From Stentor roeselii (Eukaryota > Ciliophora > Heterotrichea > Heterotrichida > Stentoridae), in contig RSEH01000316.1 in NCBI GenBank assembly GCA_006503475.1, positions 1 to 49,908 of the forward strand: a stretch of DNA of 49,908 nucleotides, read 5' to 3'. The notes under the pieces were generated by a model. It saw only the letters and a program-made list of their open reading frames with translations, ran no database searches and was not told where the DNA came from. Shown here one piece after another: positions 19,454-29,232 of this stretch. Within the stretch, counting starts at the first letter, position 1, and each line of letters starts with the position of its first letter. The translations under genes and the position numbers were made by a program.

Positions 19454-22204
19454 TTACATTCGAATACCCTGCGTGCATAACCTAAGATAATGACTTTCAA
19501 GCTCTTCAAGGATTTCATAGTAATTCTCCTCTTTCACGCCAAATAAAAAATCCGAGCAGTTCCGAAACTGCGGAATTCGAGTCTTCGCCGCAACTCTTTC
19601 AAACTTCTTCAAATAACTAGAAGTGTCCACAAAGTTTCTAAGGGATTCTTCAAAAATCGTTTCAAGTTCTTCAATAGAAAAAAAGTCTTTTTGTACTGCA
19701 GGCTGAAGTTTCACAGGTTTTTTCATGTAAACTTCTTTCGAGACCCAGCAATCAATTTTCTTTTTAACGTTCCATTGTAACTTCTTCGGTTTAATCGACT
19801 GAGACTTTCTTTTTAAGAACTCTTTCGGTTTTCCTTCAATTTTCTTTTCTTCTTGCATGGCTTCTTCATCGATATCTTCAAGTTTATCGTATTTTTCCTT
19901 GGTTTTTAAAGGATTTTCGAATTGTTCTTTTATTTCTTCAGTTGCGTTTACAGTTTTTTCGTTGTTTTCGTTGATTTGAACGGTTTTTGTCTTTCGTTTC
20001 AAGAAATTTCGGAAGATTTTTTTTGGTTGAACAGGAATCGGGTTGGAATCAGGAAGATCTTCATAGTTTGTTTGAAGCGGCTTTATTGGAATGTCGTCTC
20101 TATTCAAAAAACGATTTTTTTCAAGGTTTTCATTGAAATTCGAGAAATTTTGGTCTTTTTTCATAGAATTCTTGACAAGCGCCACCCAAGTCCCTGTTCG
20201 GTAAAGTGAGTTGAAGTCTTTTATCATTTTCGAGTGCATTTTCGGCATTTCTTCAATCATTCGAGCTAGTAAAGTGTCAACTCCTTCTTGCTGTTCGTTT
20301 TGCATGTCGAAAATCATGATTTTTAAGTCTTGGATGCTTTTAAAGTGACCTTGCATCCTGCGAGTTTTAAGGATTTTCCTGGTTTTCCAGCCAATTACGA
20401 CATTTTTCAGGAGATATTTGAATCTTCTGTATTTCAACATGTTAGAAACAACGTATTTCCTCACGTAAAAGCCTTTCCAGTTACGTTGGATGAAAGTTGC
20501 TGAGTAGTTCAAGAATTTTTCTAGTGTCTTCAAGTCGGGAAGAGATGGCTTCAAAGGACTTTGAAAAGTTTTGTAAAATAATTGACTCCAGTAGTCAAAA
20601 TGAACAAAAAGCAATGATTTTCTTTTGAGGGAAAAAATTATGTAAAGACTTGACTCTTGTTTACGGATTTTTTGAAGATTTTGGATTTTTTTGGTTTTTA
20701 ACTCGAAAAGATGAAATTTGCTGAGTAGGAGAATTAAGAAGGGAGTTATGGACTGGATTGAATCAGGATTGGATGCATTAGGTTCGAGATCGAAATCGTT
20801 TGAGGTTTGCTTCAAGGTGAGTAGTTCAAGAGATTCTTGATGGGATATTGGAAAGTCGCTGGATTCTTGCTTTGAGAATGGCATGTTGAATGACTCTAAT
20901 GATCTTTGGGAGTCGAATAAAAAGGCCTGACCTTCAGTATTAATTATTGGGGAATGTGTCATATCCAGGACTAACGGTTTTATTGACTTTTGAATGAAAT
21001 CATTAACTTTTTTCGATTTCTTATTTATTTCTTGCAATACAATCAAAGGTTTACTAACAACTTTAGCCTTGATAAGGCTAAACTCATAATAACTGACCTT
21101 TTTCCCTCTATTGATTACTTTCCGCACCTCAAGACTCGAAACAAGAGGTTTAAAAGAACTAAAAAATGTTTGTTTTTTTAAAATCTCCACTTTTTTCACA
21201 GGTTTTTCATGAAAAACCAATCCACAAACAGGTTTTTTCATAAACTCAATCGAGTATCTCTTAATTATTTTCACTTCTTTAACCATCCGATTTGCAACAC
21301 TTTTGCTAAAAACTTCTTTTTTCCTGTCTGAATTATTTTCATTTTCATCTAAAACAACAGGCATGACACAAGGCAATTGACAAGGCAGGACTTCAAAAGT
21401 TTCACAATTGACAACAAGAGCACTACAACTATCAAGGAAAATTTCATATAAAACAGAGATAGTCCCTGGCAAAGGAACTTCATCTCTGACCCTGAATTCA
21501 TTAAAACAAGAAAATTCCGAATCTAAAATATCCACATTCGAGTAATTATACTGAAAGAAAGGAATTTCCGGCATAAACATATTCGGGTCCTCAAATGAGA
21601 GGTTAAGTTCTTCACTAGCACTTGGTTTATGATCTTCTAAAGTATCGAAAACTTCCTCTTGACGGTGAATTTCTAACTCTTCTTTTTCGAATTCAAAATC
21701 ATTACTTTCATGCTTATCGACCCATTTTTGCATGAACTGTTTACAGATCCTATCCTTTACCGAGCCTATTTCCGCGACATGAGCAGTGAAAAGATCATTA
21801 AAGTTGAAATTTCCACTTAAACTCGGAGTTCGACTATTATTCAAAGCGATTTGTTTTTCTTTAGTTTCTTCAGGCAATTGACAAGAACTAGGGTTTTTTC
21901 TTATTGTTTTTTGAATTTTTTCAATTTCCTTCAAAGTCCTTTTTTCAGCTCTTTGAGTGTCACTTTTGCGAGTTCTTAAGTCTCTCTGTTCTTTGTAAGT
22001 CAAAAGTGTTGATTCAGGTTCTTTTTTTGGTTTTTCAGGTTTTTTTAAAGGACTTTGTTTGGATTTGGGACATGCGGAGATCGGTCGAAGCTCTGAAGGC
22101 TTTTTTTCGATTTTTTTCCTGGATTGAAGGACTGGCTTGATGACTCGAGGAGGGTCTGAGGACTGTTTGGACAGGGTGGACTGGGGATATTTCGATGAAG
22201 ACAT
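19454..22204 (-). CDS. Large IQ-motif protein, otherwise unrecognised
   Basis: 916 residues from the ATG at 22204 (MSSSKYPQST). An in-frame ATG at 22246 would overlap the divergent gene and is rejected. Residues 1-110 are Lys/Pro-rich and disordered. A clear IQ motif (ATFIQRNWKGFYVRKYV) sits near 570-590 and is followed by a basic helix (YRRFKYLLKNVVIGWKTRKILKTRR), which predicts calmodulin or light-chain binding. The rest is low-complexity basic and acidic sequence. The C-terminal 90 residues (SIEELETIFEESLRNFVDTSSYLKK) look structured. A calcium/calmodulin-linked cytoskeletal role is inferred only from the IQ motif. Confidence 0.7.
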   Translation of the reverse strand: MSSSKYPQSTLSKQSSDPPRVIKPVLQSRKKIEKKPSELRPISACPKSKQSPLKKPEKPKKEPESTLLTYKEQRDLRTRKSDTQRAEKRTLKEIEKIQKTIRKNPSSCQLPEETKEKQIALNNSRTPSLSGNFNFNDLFTAHVAEIGSVKDRICKQFMQKWVDKHESNDFEFEKEELEIHRQEEVFDTLEDHKPSASEELNLSFEDPNMFMPEIPFFQYNYSNVDILDSEFSCFNEFRVRDEVPLPGTISVLYEIFLDSCSALVVNCETFEVLPCQLPCVMPVVLDENENNSDRKKEVFSKSVANRMVKEVKIIKRYSIEFMKKPVCGLVFHEKPVKKVEILKKQTFFSSFKPLVSSLEVRKVINRGKKVSYYEFSLIKAKVVSKPLIVLQEINKKSKKVNDFIQKSIKPLVLDMTHSPIINTEGQAFLFDSQRSLESFNMPFSKQESSDFPISHQESLELLTLKQTSNDFDLEPNASNPDSIQSITPFLILLLSKFHLFELKTKKIQNLQKIRKQESSLYIIFSLKRKSLLFVHFDYWSQLFYKTFQSPLKPSLPDLKTLEKFLNYSATFIQRNWKGFYVRKYVVSNMLKYRRFKYLLKNVVIGWKTRKILKTRRMQGHFKSIQDLKIMIFDMQNEQQEGVDTLLARMIEEMPKMHSKMIKDFNSLYRTGTWVALVKNSMKKDQNFSNFNENLEKNRFLNRDDIPIKPLQTNYEDLPDSNPIPVQPKKIFRNFLKRKTKTVQINENNEKTVNATEEIKEQFENPLKTKEKYDKLEDIDEEAMQEEKKIEGKPKEFLKRKSQSIKPKKLQWNVKKKIDCWVSKEVYMKKPVKLQPAVQKDFFSIEELETIFEESLRNFVDTSSYLKKFERVAAKTRIPQFRNCSDFLFGVKEENYYEILEELESHYLRLCTQGIRM

Positions 22205-22228
22205 TATAATGAAGGTTATAATTATTGA
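22205..22228. promoter_or_regulatory. 24-bp spacer between divergent start codons
   Basis: This short AT-rich spacer separates the IQ-protein start (minus) from the 145-residue membrane protein start (plus). It contains TATAAT and GGTTATAATTATTGA, both TATA-like. It must serve as a bidirectional promoter or initiator if both starts are right. Confidence 0.5.
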
Positions 22229-22666
22229 ATGGATTTTATTCTGCACCTGGTGGCTGGAATCAACTTGATCTATATCTTGAAAGTTAGTTCAAAGAGAAAG
22301 TTCTTCTGTGTCTGTGATAAAGTCACTTTTGGGTCGAGAACTCCTCAGTGCTTGTTAGGAGCTTTTTTGCATTTGTTTTGCATGTTGCTTGTTTTACTTG
22401 AGGTCCCTGGGTACTGCTTTTATCCGGTTTCTTTTTGGCTTTTTGACTTGTTTTTTTCAGGGATTTATACTTATAAGAGCTATAAAGAACTATGCACTGG
22501 ATGTGCTTTGGCTTATGTTTTGAGTCTTTTTTTGACTGTCAGGGCTTTTCTAGAACTTTCTTATACGCCTTATTTGGTGATTGGGTTTTATGCTACTGTC
22601 ACTTTTTTTAGTCTTTGCTTTACGGCTGCTAGTTTGGAAAAGAATACGGGGAATAAGACTTGTTAA
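22229..22666 (+). CDS. Small multi-pass membrane protein, unrecognised
   Basis: 145 residues with four hydrophobic helices: about 2-18, 40-70 (LLGAFLHLFCMLLVLLEVPGYC, then FWLFDLFFSGIY), 90-108 (ALAYVLSLFLTVRAFLEL) and 112-133 (YLVIGFYATVTFFSLCFTAASL). Cysteines are numerous, with CVC near the N-terminus and a terminal KTC. The size and four-helix plan recall small tetraspan proteins, but no signature is recognised. The membrane compartment is unknown. The next same-strand gene begins 70 bp later. Confidence 0.6.
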   Translation: MDFILHLVAGINLIYILKVSSKRKFFCVCDKVTFGSRTPQCLLGAFLHLFCMLLVLLEVPGYCFYPVSFWLFDLFFSGIYTYKSYKELCTGCALAYVLSLFLTVRAFLELSYTPYLVIGFYATVTFFSLCFTAASLEKNTGNKTC

Positions 22667-22736
22667 GAAGGAGTTTATAAAATTGTGGAGTTTCGGTTGA
22701 AGACTTGTTAAATAACGAGAGTTATTCATAATAAAT

Positions 22737-23309
22737 ATGTGTAAACTTAACATTACTTGTGCAGTATTGGATGGAGCTTGCAGTTGTTCTGCACAACCAA
22801 CCAGCGAAATAGTCAAAACAAAGCAAAATTCATTACTTTCTGAAATTTTATCTCAGATTAAGAGAAACCTTATAGATTCAAATTCTGACACCTTCACTGA
22901 AACCAACGAAAATTCTACTGAATATTCAGTTTCTCCTGATCACAATGATGAAGAAATTGAAGACTCTGCATTAATAGACCTGGTTTCGCCTCCACTAACC
23001 TCAGCTATAATAGGAAAACCTTTTGCTTTCATATTCGAACTAAGAGGTCGCAGAGGAGTTGTGATGGATCCAACAGAGTTGAAGGTCACACTCAAAAGTT
23101 TGGAAAATGACTTGGAGGTTGAATTGGGTCGTCTGGTTGTGAAGGGGACCTGCTTCTTCAGAAAAGTTGTACCGGCTGAGGCTCTTGGCAAGTGTCTTAT
23201 CACAGTAACTGCAGAAAAAGAAGGTGTTAGCCCTTTAGTGATGCAGGTTAATGTTAGGTACAGTAGGGATAAGATTGGAGGTAAAAAGAGAAAGACTCAG
23301 GATCAGTGA
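22737..23309 (+). CDS. Unrecognised protein with C-terminal Ig/filamin-like fold (tentative)
   Basis: 190 residues. The N-terminus is Cys-rich (MCKLNITCAVLDGACSC). An acidic, Ser/Thr-rich linker (about 45-85) leads to a roughly 90-residue beta-rich domain: IIGKPFAFIFELRGRRGVVMD, LKVTLKSLENDLEVELGRLVV, KVVPAEALGKCLITVTAEKEGVSPLVMQVNV. The GxPFxF...G...V..S pattern and length suit a filamin-type or other Ig-like sandwich, though the match is weak. It ends in basic KKRKTQDQ and stops with TGA, which supports the standard code. The function is unknown. Confidence 0.6.
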   Translation: MCKLNITCAVLDGACSCSAQPTSEIVKTKQNSLLSEILSQIKRNLIDSNSDTFTETNENSTEYSVSPDHNDEEIEDSALIDLVSPPLTSAIIGKPFAFIFELRGRRGVVMDPTELKVTLKSLENDLEVELGRLVVKGTCFFRKVVPAEALGKCLITVTAEKEGVSPLVMQVNVRYSRDKIGGKKRKTQDQ

Positions 23310-23658
23310 AGATTTAAATTTGATGAAGTTTAAAGATTTAAGATTAGGTATAAGTTTTAGACATTTAATTTTGGTTTAAATCGAATTTACTGTTTTTTTT
23401 ACTGATTTTTTTGGAAATAATAAAAATTCTATTTTTTTTGTCATGAATCAATATTCATAGGTAATGATAGTAAATCTTTAGTAAAATAAGTTGATTAGTG
23501 GTGTTTCAGTGTTAAGATTTATTCATCTTGATGAGATTTTTTTCATATATAAATCTAGAAAATTCAACTTTAGAATCAAGGACTTTGAAAATTCATTCAG
23601 ACTTGTGAAGTTTGAGTTGAATCTGATTTCTATATCTTAACTTTAATGAAATGAATAA
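23310..23658. other. AT-rich intergenic region, no gene seen
   Basis: 349 bases of AT-rich sequence between two plus-strand genes, with T-runs in the first half. No open frame, RNA gene or repeat stands out. It presumably holds the 3' end of the upstream gene and the promoter of the GAR-domain gene. Confidence 0.6.
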
Positions 23659-25773
23659 ATGGAAAATCAGTTAGTAACACTTTCGATAGACCTCGAATAC
23701 TTAAAAACTCAAGACTCTTCAAAAGAAAATACAATTTCAATCCACCTGAAAATAAATTCCCATGAAGAAGTCCAGAAATTTCCATTCATCTTCCATTCAA
23801 TAATCATCACATCTCCAGACACCTCAATAGACTTAGAATTCCATCAAAATACCAATTTTCTCGGGACAGCATCTCTAAAGCTTCCAGATCTCTTCTGCCT
23901 AAATCACGAGTTTTCGATCTACCCACTACCAAACCAAGAATTATTCCCAGAAAAGCAAAAACATTCAAAATACGACAAAAGCTCTTCAAAACCAATAGGA
24001 AAAGGATTTTTAACCATAACAAACTCATCCGAGCCTTCAGAGCCTATCCAATCAAGTCTCTGCCACGACATCGCGCTGAACATTCAAAAGCTGATCCGAA
24101 ATCCTCCAGAAATTTCATTAAAAGAACTAGAAAACCTAAGAGTCCTCATAATCGGACTAAACTCAAAGCTAAAAACTTTGATTTTACTGCAACAAAGAGT
24201 CGAATCTTACCAAAACTTTTCAGAAAATAGTTTAAATAAAAGAGAAGACACCCAAAACTCAGTGCTTACAACTTGCTCGAGTCTTGAAAGTCAAAACTTA
24301 AAACTTTCAGATGAGTTCCGAGAAATGAACCTGAAACGAGAAGAACTTCAAAAAGAATTCAATCAACTTGAAGAAAGATTCAAAGAAAAGTGTCTTGAAG
24401 AAGACAGGCTCAAAGGCGAACTGAAAATAAAAGAGTCTGAAATTTTCAACTTTCAGGCACAGATGAAAAACTTTGAAGAAATCGAAAGATTTATCAGAAA
24501 CTTGCAAAAAGAAAAGGAAAACTTAGAAGAAGAAAGGAATAAACTTCGCGGTGACTTTAAAGAAACCATTGAAAACTTTTCAAAAGAAATCTTTTTGAAA
24601 GATGAAGAAATTTCTAAAAAAGATGAAGAAATTTCAAAACTTTCTTCTACCATCATTGAAAAAAATGAAGAGATTTCAAGACTTTCAGGTCAAAACGAAA
24701 GAAAAACAATTGAAATCAATGAACTTCAAAGTTCAGTTGAAGAGCTAACCCGAGCCATTAACGCTTATAAAGACCTTCAAAGAAGATGTGAAACATTCGA
24801 AGAACTATTAAAAAAACACCAATCTGAATGCGTTTCACTTCATTCAGCAATCGCTTTAAACCAGGCAAGTTACAAGTCATCAATATTTGACTTAAACCTC
24901 GAAAAAACCACTCAACTTCAAATGATTTCTGCATTACATTCAGAAATTTCCAAACTTTCAACAGAAGTTCATGAAAAACTGACTCTTTACAGATCAGAGC
25001 AAATAATAACTCAAGAGTTAAGATCGAAATCAACGATTATTCAACAGAAACTTTGCAATACTTTAGATGTGAATAAATTGTTTAATCAAGTCAAGTATTT
25101 AAGCACGAGTATGACGGAGCTAAGAGATAAACTTGTGGAAGATAATGATGAACTTGTCAGGCAAGTCTTGCAAATCACTGAGGATTATTTAAATGCTGGA
25201 AAAGTTATTCAACAGGTCAGGGATATCATTGAGGACAGGGATAATGAGATTAATATTTTAAGGGATTTGATTGCTGAATTGCAGAATAAAACTATTTATT
25301 ATCCTGTTAAGGATGACCCTGTTGATGAAGCTATTGCTGATTATCTTAATTCTAGGTCGGAACCTTTGCCTGTTACTTTTATTAGGGAAGAGTATGGACT
25401 TTATTTGTTTGGCACGAAAAGAGTTTTTATTAAGTTGGAGAATAATCGAATTATCAGTAAGGGATAAACAGTCAGGGTCGGAGGAGGGTTTATGAGAATC
25501 GACGAGTTTGTGAATACTTACACTGCTATTGAACTTGACAAAATCAATGAAAGAAAAAGCGAAAGAAATAAACCCGGCCGCAAGGCACTTATGGGAAAAG
25601 TACTAGATAACATTGTCGGTGAGAAATGTTCTAACAAAGATGTGTCTAACGAAACAGCGACTAGAATTTTGCAAGATGCTTTCAGCTCAAGTTCAGGATT
25701 CTCGAAATGTTTAGTCGCACCAAGGAGGAACAGTGGAGCTCGGTTATCAAGATCGAAGACCTTTAAAGATTAG
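23659..25773 (+). CDS. C2-like/coiled-coil protein with C-terminal GAR (GAS2-related) microtubule-binding domain; one 15-nt intron
   Basis: 699 residues after removing the intron at 25457-25471. Residues about 1-125 form a beta-rich, C2-like region (LVTLSIDLEYLK, NFLGTASLKLPDLF, GKGFLTI). Residues about 180-550 are a long coiled coil with local heptad duplications (KDEEISKKDEEISKL). About 555-635 match a GAR domain: PVTFIREEYGLYLFGTKRVF and, across the splice, NRIIIRVGGGFMRIDEF (GAS2 proteins have VMVRVGGGW-x-L-x-x-YL). The splice joins A to TC and recreates Ile exactly, so the two exons are clearly one gene. GAR domains bind microtubules, so this is probably a cytoskeletal linker of the ciliate cortex or basal bodies. 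The tail is basic and Ser-rich. Confidence 0.85.
25457..25471 (+). other. 15-nt intron (phase 1) in GAR-domain gene
   Basis: The sequence GTAAGGGATAAACAG has GT-AG ends and TA at positions 9-10. Retained, it gives an immediate in-frame TAA; removed, it restores the GAR core motif. It is confirmed at protein level by the family motif on both sides. Confidence 0.9.
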
Positions 25774-26207
25774 TTATAATATGGATTCCAGATACTTAAA
25801 TAAACAAATTTATGAAAATCCAATAGCTGGTATCTTTATACATATATACTATAGCCTATAAACCAATCCTTTATAAAATTAACGATTCACCAAAAATAAT
25901 AAAATCTAATCAATAAATATCTGAACCCATGATTTGAATAATCATTAAAATACTTCATCATCAATACATACATCATCATAAAAATATCATCAATTCAAAC
26001 ATCATCATAAAAATATCATCAATAAAAACATCCTCAATCCAAATTTTCATAAATGCCAATCATCAAAAAAACAAAAAAATAGCCAATCCCAAATCCACCA
26101 AAAAAATATCCAATCACTAAAAATACATCATCACAATTCCCATCAAAACCAACAATCTCCATCTCCATAAAACAAAATCTCCAACTTTTATCAGTCCTCT
26201 AATAAAG
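25774..26207. promoter_or_regulatory. G-depleted upstream region of calpain gene
   Basis: 434 bases without a gene. From about 25950 to 26195 the plus strand has almost no G and is made of A, C and T (CATCATCATAAA, CCAATCC). The region ends in CTCTAATAAAG directly before the calpain ATG. Comparable G-poor tracts precede the channel gene and PSF3, so this may be a promoter signature. Confidence 0.5.
25971..26028. repeat. Two tandem 29-bp units (CATCATCATAAAAATATCAT...)
   Basis: The unit beginning CATCATCATAAAAATATCAT at 25971 repeats at 26000 with changes only in the last few bases. A degenerate third start (CATCCTCAAT) follows. This is a simple-sequence expansion within the G-depleted upstream region. 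Confidence 0.75.
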
Positions 26208-28559
26208 ATGTCCCAATACGTGAGTTCATTTTATTCTCAAACAATCCTCGTGACATCCGACCTCGAAGAGGTAAAATCGCGAGTAGAGCAACTTCTCAAA
26301 AAACACTCAGACAAGGACAAAAAGTTCATCGACCCCGACTTCGGGCCCAGTCCAAAAGACCCAAAAGGCGAGCTTTCAATCTTCTACCCAAGCGACGAGT
26401 CAGTTTCGATGCAAGGCGACTCCTCAGTGGGCCAGTACAACAACGTTGCAGGTCTCAACATCGACATGATTTCCTGGCTTCGTCCAAAAGACTTCTGCAA
26501 AGACCCCAGAAAATGTGCCTTCGTGACTGAAGAAGAAGAAGAAGAAGACGAAAGAGGAAAAAAATTCGCTCAAAAGTCAAAAGTACCGAAAAAAGTCGGA
26601 GGCGCTTCTTCATTAGATGTAATGCAAGGAAACCTTGGCGACTGTTGGTTTATTAGCGCTATGGCACTTGTCGCGATTCGTGATGATTTGTTTCAGTCGA
26701 TCACATGTGCAGGAGCTTTCAAGTCTTATGAGTCCAGAGGACTTTACGTGTTTAAAATGCATAAAAATTGCAGGCCGCATTATGTTATTGTTGATGATAG
26801 GGTACCTTGTTTAGAACGAGCCAGGGGTGACTACCTTCCCGCTTTTGCTCGATGTCGCAACCCAAACGAGTTCTGGGTGAGTCTAATTGAAAAAGCTTAT
26901 GCAAAGCTCAACATCAGGTACATCAATCTAACCAGTGGCTTCATCGACGAAGCCTTGCAAGATCTGACAGGTTTCGCGCCAGAAATGACTCGTTTCAGTC
27001 CTTCAATAGACGTTGATGACCTTTGGGATAGTCTTAAAATGTATGTTTATACCGGGTCCCTCATTGGAGGGTCTTTGAACTTTTTAGGAAGAAAGGACTA
27101 TCAAGAAGATGAAAAACGTGAAATTCAAAGAGAAGCGAAAATGAGTGGAATCCAATATGGACATGCTTATGGAATTCTTGATGTTAGAGAAGTCAACTAT
27201 GAAGGCAACGTGGTCAAATTACTCAGGATTAAAAACCCTTGGGGAAAAGATAACAATTTAGAATGGAATGGAGAATGGGGAGACCAAGATAAACGTTGGA
27301 CTTCTGAAATGAAGAAAAAATATAATGATGCAGGATTGCAGATTCCTTCTAAACTTGATAAGGATGAGTTAGAACATAAGTTTGGAAAAAATGACAATAT
27401 TTTTATTATGCAGATTAGTGATTTCGCAAAGTATTTCAATACTTTAATGATTGTTAGAGATTTCCCTGATGAATGGAGTGGAATTAGGTACTTTACAAGA
27501 TGGAATCCAGGCTTCGGTCTTCCTCCAAGATCTGTGAACTGGGCGAAAAATCCAGTTTTTTCTTTTGAGCTGAAGAAAACTACTGAAATGAGCATCAGGT
27601 TACAGCAGCCTGATCCAAGATGCTTCGCAGATGCTCGTCCTCCAATGCGAAAGCTGGTTTTAATGTTCTTAGTGATGAAACAAACCGAATCATCATTGAA
27701 AAACTTTTCTAATTCAAATGTTGTCATGCAAAGTAATGCTGCTGACTCGAGATCTGTTTCTTCTGACAAAGAATTACCTGCTGGTCGGTATTTGATCTCG
27801 ATTTTCACTGTTAATGAAGGAACTGTTTCTGATTGTTATCTTTCTGTTTATTTTAACTGCAAAAAGAATGAAATTGTGTTTCAGGATTCCAGTTGGGAAG
27901 TCATTTTAGAGGAGGAAGAAGAAGACTTGCAAAAACCTAAAACTAGACCTAAGGGACCACTTAAGGCTAAGGTTAAAGCTAAGGAAGAAGAGAAAAAGAA
28001 TGGTAAAGATGAAGAAAAGGAAGATGAGGATATTGTTATTGAGACTAATGAAACTGTTGATGAACTTGAAGTCGTTATTAAAGATCCTGCTGCTCTTGAG
28101 CTAGAAACGGAAGTTACTATGTGTAACTTACTCGGTGTAAACTTCCAAGACTACAAAGACTTCCAAGGCATGAGTATTTCGAAGCAAACCGAATTATCAA
28201 GTCTTAAAACCCTTCCACCAGGAATTCTCGACTTCAACGATTACTGTTTAGGTTCACGAGGAGTAAGCGTATTAATAAGTACAATAACCTCATACAAAGA
28301 CCTAAGAGTTCTGGGCCTAAGCAACAACCAACTAACAGACCACGTGTTGGTAGAACTATCAGGACGTTTATGCCGCCTGAAAAACTTAGAAGAAATCAAC
28401 GTTTCCAACAACCCAGAACTAACAGACCGTTCAGCAGCTGCTCTTTTGTACCTGGCGGGGCGGGTGAAAACTTTGAAAAAAATCGACGTAAGCCGAACAT
28501 CCGTTTCTCTTGACTTGGCTCATCAGATCCTTGCAAGACTCAACAGAAGAGGTAGTTAA
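26208..28559 (+). CDS. Calpain-type cysteine protease with C-terminal leucine-rich repeats
   Basis: 783 residues. The papain-like calpain core is complete: GNLGDCWFISA gives Cys146, YGHAYGILDV gives His319 and IKNPWG gives Asn343. After the core comes a calpain beta-sandwich (C2L) domain (FPDEWSGIRYFTRWNPGFGLPP, PVFSFELKKTTEMSIRLQQPDP). A Lys/Glu-rich low-complexity linker (about 570-630) leads to a C-terminal leucine-rich repeat block (LRVLGLSNNQLTD, LEEINVSNNPELTD, LKKIDVSRTSV). Classical calpains carry penta-EF hands there instead. This should be a cytosolic Ca2+-regulated protease with an LRR targeting module. The ATG follows CTCTAATAAAG directly. Confidence 0.92.
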   Translation: MSQYVSSFYSQTILVTSDLEEVKSRVEQLLKKHSDKDKKFIDPDFGPSPKDPKGELSIFYPSDESVSMQGDSSVGQYNNVAGLNIDMISWLRPKDFCKDPRKCAFVTEEEEEEDERGKKFAQKSKVPKKVGGASSLDVMQGNLGDCWFISAMALVAIRDDLFQSITCAGAFKSYESRGLYVFKMHKNCRPHYVIVDDRVPCLERARGDYLPAFARCRNPNEFWVSLIEKAYAKLNIRYINLTSGFIDEALQDLTGFAPEMTRFSPSIDVDDLWDSLKMYVYTGSLIGGSLNFLGRKDYQEDEKREIQREAKMSGIQYGHAYGILDVREVNYEGNVVKLLRIKNPWGKDNNLEWNGEWGDQDKRWTSEMKKKYNDAGLQIPSKLDKDELEHKFGKNDNIFIMQISDFAKYFNTLMIVRDFPDEWSGIRYFTRWNPGFGLPPRSVNWAKNPVFSFELKKTTEMSIRLQQPDPRCFADARPPMRKLVLMFLVMKQTESSLKNFSNSNVVMQSNAADSRSVSSDKELPAGRYLISIFTVNEGTVSDCYLSVYFNCKKNEIVFQDSSWEVILEEEEEDLQKPKTRPKGPLKAKVKAKEEEKKNGKDEEKEDEDIVIETNETVDELEVVIKDPAALELETEVTMCNLLGVNFQDYKDFQGMSISKQTELSSLKTLPPGILDFNDYCLGSRGVSVLISTITSYKDLRVLGLSNNQLTDHVLVELSGRLCRLKNLEEINVSNNPELTDRSAAALLYLAGRVKTLKKIDVSRTSVSLDLAHQILARLNRRGS

Positions 28560-28610
28560 TTTCATGGTTTTCTAAAAAGATATGAAATCTTTAATTCTGA
28601 ATATAAATTC

Positions 28611-29129
28611 ATGGGATGCGCTATCAAAATGAATGCTTCGAAAAGAGAGGTCAGAATGGATCAGCCTTCGCAAGGGGTTCCTAGTCATTCTAATACTTTA
28701 CCTGATTTTGGAAGCAGGAGGAATAGTCAAAGAAGGGCTTCTTCTATGATGGTTAATGAAAATGAATTTTGGGGAGTGATTCCTTTTTATGTGTTGAATA
28801 ATCGTGTCAGGTTGCTTTGTTTTGAGGTTTCTAATAAAGAGGCTTGTGAAAGGATTGGGCTTTGCTTTGATGATATTCTTGATTTTTTGATAAGTGAGTC
28901 GGAAAAAACGAATTTAAATGGATTGGTTGTTAATGCCAAGCAGTTTAAATGGATCTTTAAATACGGAAATAGTGAAAAGGTTATTCAAGCTATTGGTCTT
29001 CAGAAGCAGAAAAATAATATTACTGTTATGGAAGGACTTACTAGAGAAAATCTTAAAAAGAAGCAGAAGGAACTTAAATATGCGTTTTCTGTACTGAATG
29101 ATGCTAATTTTACTAGGTCGACACAATAA
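28611..29129 (+). CDS. Small protein with possible N-terminal acylation site (MGC), unrecognised
   Basis: 172 residues. It begins MGCAIK, a Gly2-Cys3 start often seen in myristoylated and palmitoylated proteins, though Lys6 is not the preferred residue. Residues 8-50 are basic and Ser-rich. From about 52 onward a folded domain is likely: NEFWGVIPFYVLNNRVRLLCFEVSNKEACERIGLCFDDILDFLI. A lysine-rich helix follows. I do not recognise the family. It starts 51 bp after the calpain stop on the same strand. Confidence 0.6.
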   Translation: MGCAIKMNASKREVRMDQPSQGVPSHSNTLPDFGSRRNSQRRASSMMVNENEFWGVIPFYVLNNRVRLLCFEVSNKEACERIGLCFDDILDFLISESEKTNLNGLVVNAKQFKWIFKYGNSEKVIQAIGLQKQKNNITVMEGLTRENLKKKQKELKYAFSVLNDANFTRSTQ

Positions 29130-29232
29130 TTATAGATGGATTTTTTATAAATAATTAAGAACAATTTGATTATTTAAAGTATGGATAAAGAAATAATGTT
29201 TTGAACATTGAAAAACTTAAATTAATAATCTA

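Noticed and set aside
22205-22246. Upstream ATG that would extend the IQ protein by 14 residues
   Set aside because: It would overlap the divergent gene start, and the added residues are low-complexity Ile/Thr from AT-rich spacer.
25457-25491. Reading the GAR gene break as a frameshift or pseudogene
   Set aside because: A 15-nt GT-AG intron restores the exact family motif, and four other genes here show the same pattern.
27197-27808. 203-codon frame antisense to calpain
   Set aside because: It is a shadow of the calpain beta-sandwich region, with no independent motif.
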